Origin: Tetrastigma voinierianum
Taxonomy: Eukaryota > Streptophyta > Magnoliopsida > Vitales > Vitaceae
DNA: 64,000 nucleotides
Assembly: GCA_016808115.1 (NCBI GenBank)
Contig: JAEQBH010006376.1
Location: forward strand, 18,803-82,802
Direction of reading: 5' to 3'
This document shows, one piece after another, positions 60,601-64,000 of the stretch. The translations under genes and the position numbers were made by a program. Positions within the stretch are counted from its first letter, which is position 1, and each line of letters opens with the position of its first letter. The notes under the pieces are model-generated. The model saw nothing but the letters and a program-made list of their open reading frames with translations, ran no database searches and was not told where the DNA came from.

Positions 60601-61961
60601 TAGCAACGCGAACATCATCCCCGTGCCCAGTCACGAAATTCCTGATGAGAATCAAAGATATAACATTGCGCGATTAGAGTCCTTAGAGAGTTGGCGACGG
60701 ATAAAAGGTTACAAGGTTGGGAACATGCGGAAATTTGATTTAAGAGTGATTGTTTCAGAGATTTTAATAGACCTTTTTCCTACTATAGGAGAAAGTCTAC
60801 CATCTGCAATTCAAACTTTTTTATTTCCATAACAAGGTGTATAAGAGTGGAAAGCATCCGAGAGACTTACTTGTCATATAGTCCACGACACGGAATCAAT
60901 GATCCATAGTGTAGAGTTTGAATGACACGAGAAAGCACAAGAATTCCTACCTGTTTGAGCCAAAGAACTACTAGGAATACCAAATTCAGGATTGGATTTC
61001 AGCAACCTCAAAAGTAGATCCATCTGCTCCTTGTTGAAAGGACCAACATTAGTGTTTGCCTCATTTGCAAAGGGTGTTGGACGATGAACCCTCTCTCCAT
61101 GCTTGCTACTCTTCCAGTTCGATGGTTTACCATGGACCTTCCAACAGGTCTCACGAGTGTCTTGGAAGTGGTTTCGCTGCGAAGAAAAGCACCACACTCT
61201 CAAATTTTTCATCTCCACGTCTCACGATTGTTCATGGGCCTGGCAGATTAGCATCAACGGTGAGTAGAGCGAGTTCTCAATTGGTGCGACAATCCTTCTT
61301 CCCGAGCATGACACTCGGCGGCACCATCACCTTGGAAACTTAGGCAAAACTTCCTCAGTGAAGGAAGTGACCCCAGTGGCCATGATTCTCTCCTCACTTC
61401 ATCAAACTCACTTTTAAACCTCTGAGAAATTTAAAGACGCGATCATTTCTCCACCATCACTATGGTGGTTTATAGTCTTCGAAGTTTCCCTCATGATTGT
61501 TGAACAAATCAGGTCTTGCAAGCAGTCTCTTCGATGGAAGTGTTGGTGACATTATCATCTCTGCGATAATTCTCATAATTAGAACAATGTCTTCATCCAT
61601 GGAGTGACAAAGCCAAGCCATAACCATCTGGAGTTCTCGGCATCCCAAGTAGCATAAGTCGCATCATCTGCTGTAGGTGCCTTCTTTTCTCCAGTCAGGT
61701 ACCCAATCTTCCCTCCTCCTCGAATAGACATTCGTACAAACATTAACCAACGTAGGAAATTATCACCATTGAGACGAATCTTTGGTATCTGGAAGGGTCT
61801 CGAGGATCCCAAAACACGGGGTTTCTTTGAAAGAGTTCATGTTCAAGGAAGAGGATATAGTTTCAGAAGATACATAAGACATAATCGAAGGCTAGGTTTA
61901 GTTGCTGGAGTAAGTCCAGAAACTTTTAAGAGTCGGAGAGGTCATTATTTCTACGATACCA

Positions 61962-62191
61962 ACTTGAAACTAAGGAAAATTTGTAATGAATTCATTGATT
62001 TATAGTTTGGAAATATATACGAATATCTTTGAGCACTAAATGAAGATAACTACTAATTTCCTAGAATACAAGAGTTGACTACACCTAAATTACAATTAAT
62101 CAATCCCTATAAATCAGCAAATGATTGTTGCTGATTTATTTTTTATTTATGGTCAAACTATTCTCCTTTCCAAAGATTCTCTTTTCCAACA
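61962..62191 (-). repeat. 5' LTR of copia C (230 bp)
   Basis: It runs ACTTGAAACTAAGG to TTTTCCAACA, next to the primer-binding-site-like sequence and the GTTCT duplication. Confidence 0.9.
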
Positions 62192-63065
62192 GTTCTGTTT
62201 ACCCCTCCCTTTTTAATTTGGCATTGCATAAAGAGACCACGGTAGTGAACATGTGGGATCGTCGCGGGGGAAAGTGCGATCTGACCTCCCTAAGATCTCA
62301 GCGATTGGGAGATAGAGAAGGGTGGAAAGATTCCTACAAACTCTATACAAACAAAAATTTCAGCTCTTGGTGAGACATTCACTAAAGGATGTAGGGGAAA
62401 GAAGTGTTCTCGAGTAAAGCTCATGTATAAAGGTTTAGACCCTCTGTGGTTCTATATTATTAGGAATGATTGTATGCTCAAGAAATGGATTTATACACAC
62501 CCAGGTATCTTGAGATAAAGTCTCATCGTTGAATCTTTATAATAGTGGATGGGCTTTTGCAAACAGATGTTTTCTGTTTGAGGAGGATGAGGAGACCATA
62601 GACCATTTGTTAATTCACTGTAAAAGAGCCAAGACGTTGTGGAACCTTTTTTTGTCGGTTGTGTAGGGACTAGCTGGGTTTTCCCGCATTTGGTCCTTCA
62701 TACCCTTTTAGCTTGGCAAGGAACTGCAATGGGTAAAAAGCGCAAAAAAATATGGATGACAGCACCTTTGTGTTTGTTCTGGACTCTATGGCACGAAAGA
62801 AATAGGCTGGTGTTTGAGAATGAGGTCACCTCTATTCAAAGAATTAAAGCTAACTTTGTGGCCAATTTGTGGAGTTGAGCTAACTTGTATAGTGTTGATA
62901 ATACGAACTTTGTTTTGGATTTTCTGACTTGGATGGGGATTAGGTAGGGTTTTTGGTTGTGCTTGCTTTTTTGGTCCCCTTTGTTCGTGTCGCATTGTAT
63001 ACAGGGAACTTCTAACCCTTTTTGTTCTTTATAATATTTTCTTTTTACTGATCAAAAAAAAAAAA
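62192..63065 (+). pseudogene. LINE ORF2 C-terminal part and 3' end
   Basis: After copia C the frame resumes with FNLALHKETTVVNMWDRRGG, then, in other frames, residues like a zinc-binding RT tail (DHLL..CK near 62600-62635; PLCLFWTLWHERNRLVFENE near 62770-62820). The 3' untranslated region ends TTTTTACTGATC plus poly-A. Confidence 0.75.
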
Positions 63066-63842
63066 ATTCTTTATAGCCCCGACATATAGGTAACCCTGTT
63101 CCTCCTCACTTTTGGACAAGAACTTGGAATTTCAAACATCCCCACTTCAGTCTGGAATAAATGATTTTAGCCCTCATAAAAGAAACTAAATCTTAAACCA
63201 TTTCATGCTCATGTCACATAAAGGTACTGCAGAAGAAAGAACTGAAAAAACTGATCAGCTTTATCATAACACATTTGTTTGTAGAGATGGAAGGAAAGAG
63301 CACAGCAATTTGCAGATAAAAGCATTCAGATATATCTTCTTCAAATAGAAACCCTGTTAATGAAACTCGAAGCATTTTTACCCTGTCCAAAGAAGAATAC
63401 TTAATGATTTAACTCAATTTCAAATTGAATGGCTAATAATATAGTTTCCAGCAACTGATGGTAGAAATGACACTTGCAAGGAAATGGTATCTCTCTACTT
63501 CTGTGGAACTTGCATATCCATTTTCAAACATAATGTTAATAGGATAGGTAATTTCTATCTTCTCACGTCAATGGTTTCAATAGAACTAGGTCACAGGGGG
63601 GCAATCCGTTTCCATCAACTCTCAAATAGTACACCAGGCCCTCAAAGTCTGCACCATATGGATGCAAATCTCAAGGAAACATGCTGATTTCATGAGGAAA
63701 ATCTCAATGACCAAGAGGAAGAGTTCATGCCCCAAATGAGGGTGCCCTCTTCAAACCATTTCATTTTCAATAACCATGGGAATCAAATCATTCTGAGATA
63801 CAGAAGTGAAAATTAATCCACCAAGGTATTAGCTTAATTGTC
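63066..63842. other. GRIP intron or upstream sequence
   Basis: I see no exon that matches a golgin and no other gene in this stretch. Confidence 0.35.
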
Positions 63843-63942
63843 CTGGAGGCCTAACTCAAATGGTAAAGGGTTGGGAGGGTTTGTGGAAGGTTCAAAATTC
63901 TAGCCCTGATGGACAAAAACTTACATATCAAGAAAAAAAAAA
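63843..63942 (+). mobile_element. tRNA-derived SINE, second copy
   Basis: It has GCCTAACTCAAATGGTAAAGG (A-box region), GGTTCAAAATTC (B-box region, 63889-63900) and the tail GGACAAAAACTTACATATCA then A-rich. It is the same family as 33775-33877. No convincing target duplication was found. Confidence 0.65.
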
Positions 63943-64000
63943 CCGATATAAGCAATCTCAGCCCAGAAGATGGAAACCTAGTAACTGTCTATAGAAATAA

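Larger units (their letters stand above)
57395..62191 (-). mobile_element. Ty1/copia retrotransposon C
   Basis: LTRs are at 57395-57621 and 61962-62191. GTTCT directly flanks both ends (57390-57394, 62192-62196). The purine tract (CTCCCCCTCTAG) follows the left LTR; a primer-binding-site-like TGGTATCGTAGAA (minus strand, ending at 61961) adjoins the right LTR. Gag: GDNFLRWLMFVRMSIRGGGK and IGYLTGEKKAPTADD (61690-61770). A WIIDS protease start with a missing base (60885-60905). Integrase: CESCHLSKSHRNAYKS, LVHSDVWGPSKIS and, in another frame, LDNGTEYF (60080-60410). RT: VGREWVFTAKCRANGSVERY and YVDDIISDHD with the YVDD Asp pair intact (58540). RNase H: EVYCDNKATISIAHNPS (57790-57850). Some domains have long open frames, so it may be younger than B. 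Confidence 0.9.
47308..63065 (+). mobile_element. L1-type LINE, split by two copia elements
   Basis: The LINE runs in three pieces: 47308-48847, 53717-57394 and 62192-63065 (about 6 kb when the insertions are ignored). It ends in poly-A (about 63053-63066). ATTCTTTAGA (47298-47307) and ATTCTTTATA (63066-63075) are a likely target duplication with one mismatch, which makes this an apparently full-length insertion in a GRIP intron, antisense to the gene. ORF1 has a DUF4283-like domain; ORF2 has endonuclease, RT and a C-terminal zinc-binding region. Confidence 0.85.

Noticed and set aside
63066..64000. Further upstream GRIP exons
   Set aside because: I searched the minus strand for coiled-coil exons with GT/AG borders and found none I could support.

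Overview
This is nuclear DNA of a flowering plant, most likely a woody eudicot (a grapevine-like genome would fit, but I cannot prove the species). Reasons: intron-rich genes with GT/AG borders, a plant-type B cyclin, a plastid phosphoserine aminotransferase, a plant GRIP golgin, AT-rich spacers, and plant-specific transposon lineages (Tat-type Ty3/gypsy with two RNase H domains and an antisense ORF, Ty1/copia, L1-type LINE, tRNA-headed SINEs, hAT/Harbinger/Mutator-like short elements).

Layout. 1-1470: last exon of an unrecognised plus-strand gene rich in charged repeats. 1470-6420: AT-rich spacer full of short DNA transposon remnants, including a Mutator-like foldback element (3263-4353). 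6423-9887: an 11-exon plus-strand B2-type mitotic cyclin gene with an MSA-box promoter. 9888-13400: AT-rich spacer. 13404-23413: an old Tat-lineage Ty3/gypsy element on the minus strand, with both LTRs, a 5-bp target duplication and a decayed antisense ORF that has its own TATA box. 23570-28966: two Harbinger-like elements joined end to end, the first split by a 3-kb chromovirus-like LTR sequence. 29588-30831: a phosphoserine aminotransferase gene broken by many one-base deletions. 32356 to beyond the right edge: a minus-strand GRIP-domain golgin gene whose introns hold most of the remaining transposons.

The GRIP gene is the frame for the right half. One intron (34171-43945) holds a copia element (34326-39149) beside or inside a second, decayed copia element (to about 42900). 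The next visible upstream intron (46404 to past 64000) holds an L1-type LINE (47308-63065, with matching target duplications at its ends), itself split by two copia elements (48848-53716 and 57395-62191), each with two LTRs. Both copia insertions run antisense to the LINE and in the same direction as the GRIP gene.

A recurring oddity is that conserved genes (cyclin, aminotransferase, GRIP exons) carry one- and two-base indels but few substitutions. That pattern fits uncorrected sequence error better than long neutral decay, so the broken frames should be treated as provisional. I found no clear novel enzymatic or defence system; the most interesting items are structural (nested elements, an in-frame LINE duplication, a 41-bp retroposed tail with a 17-bp target duplication, SINE/LINE shared tails, and a noncanonical LTR end).
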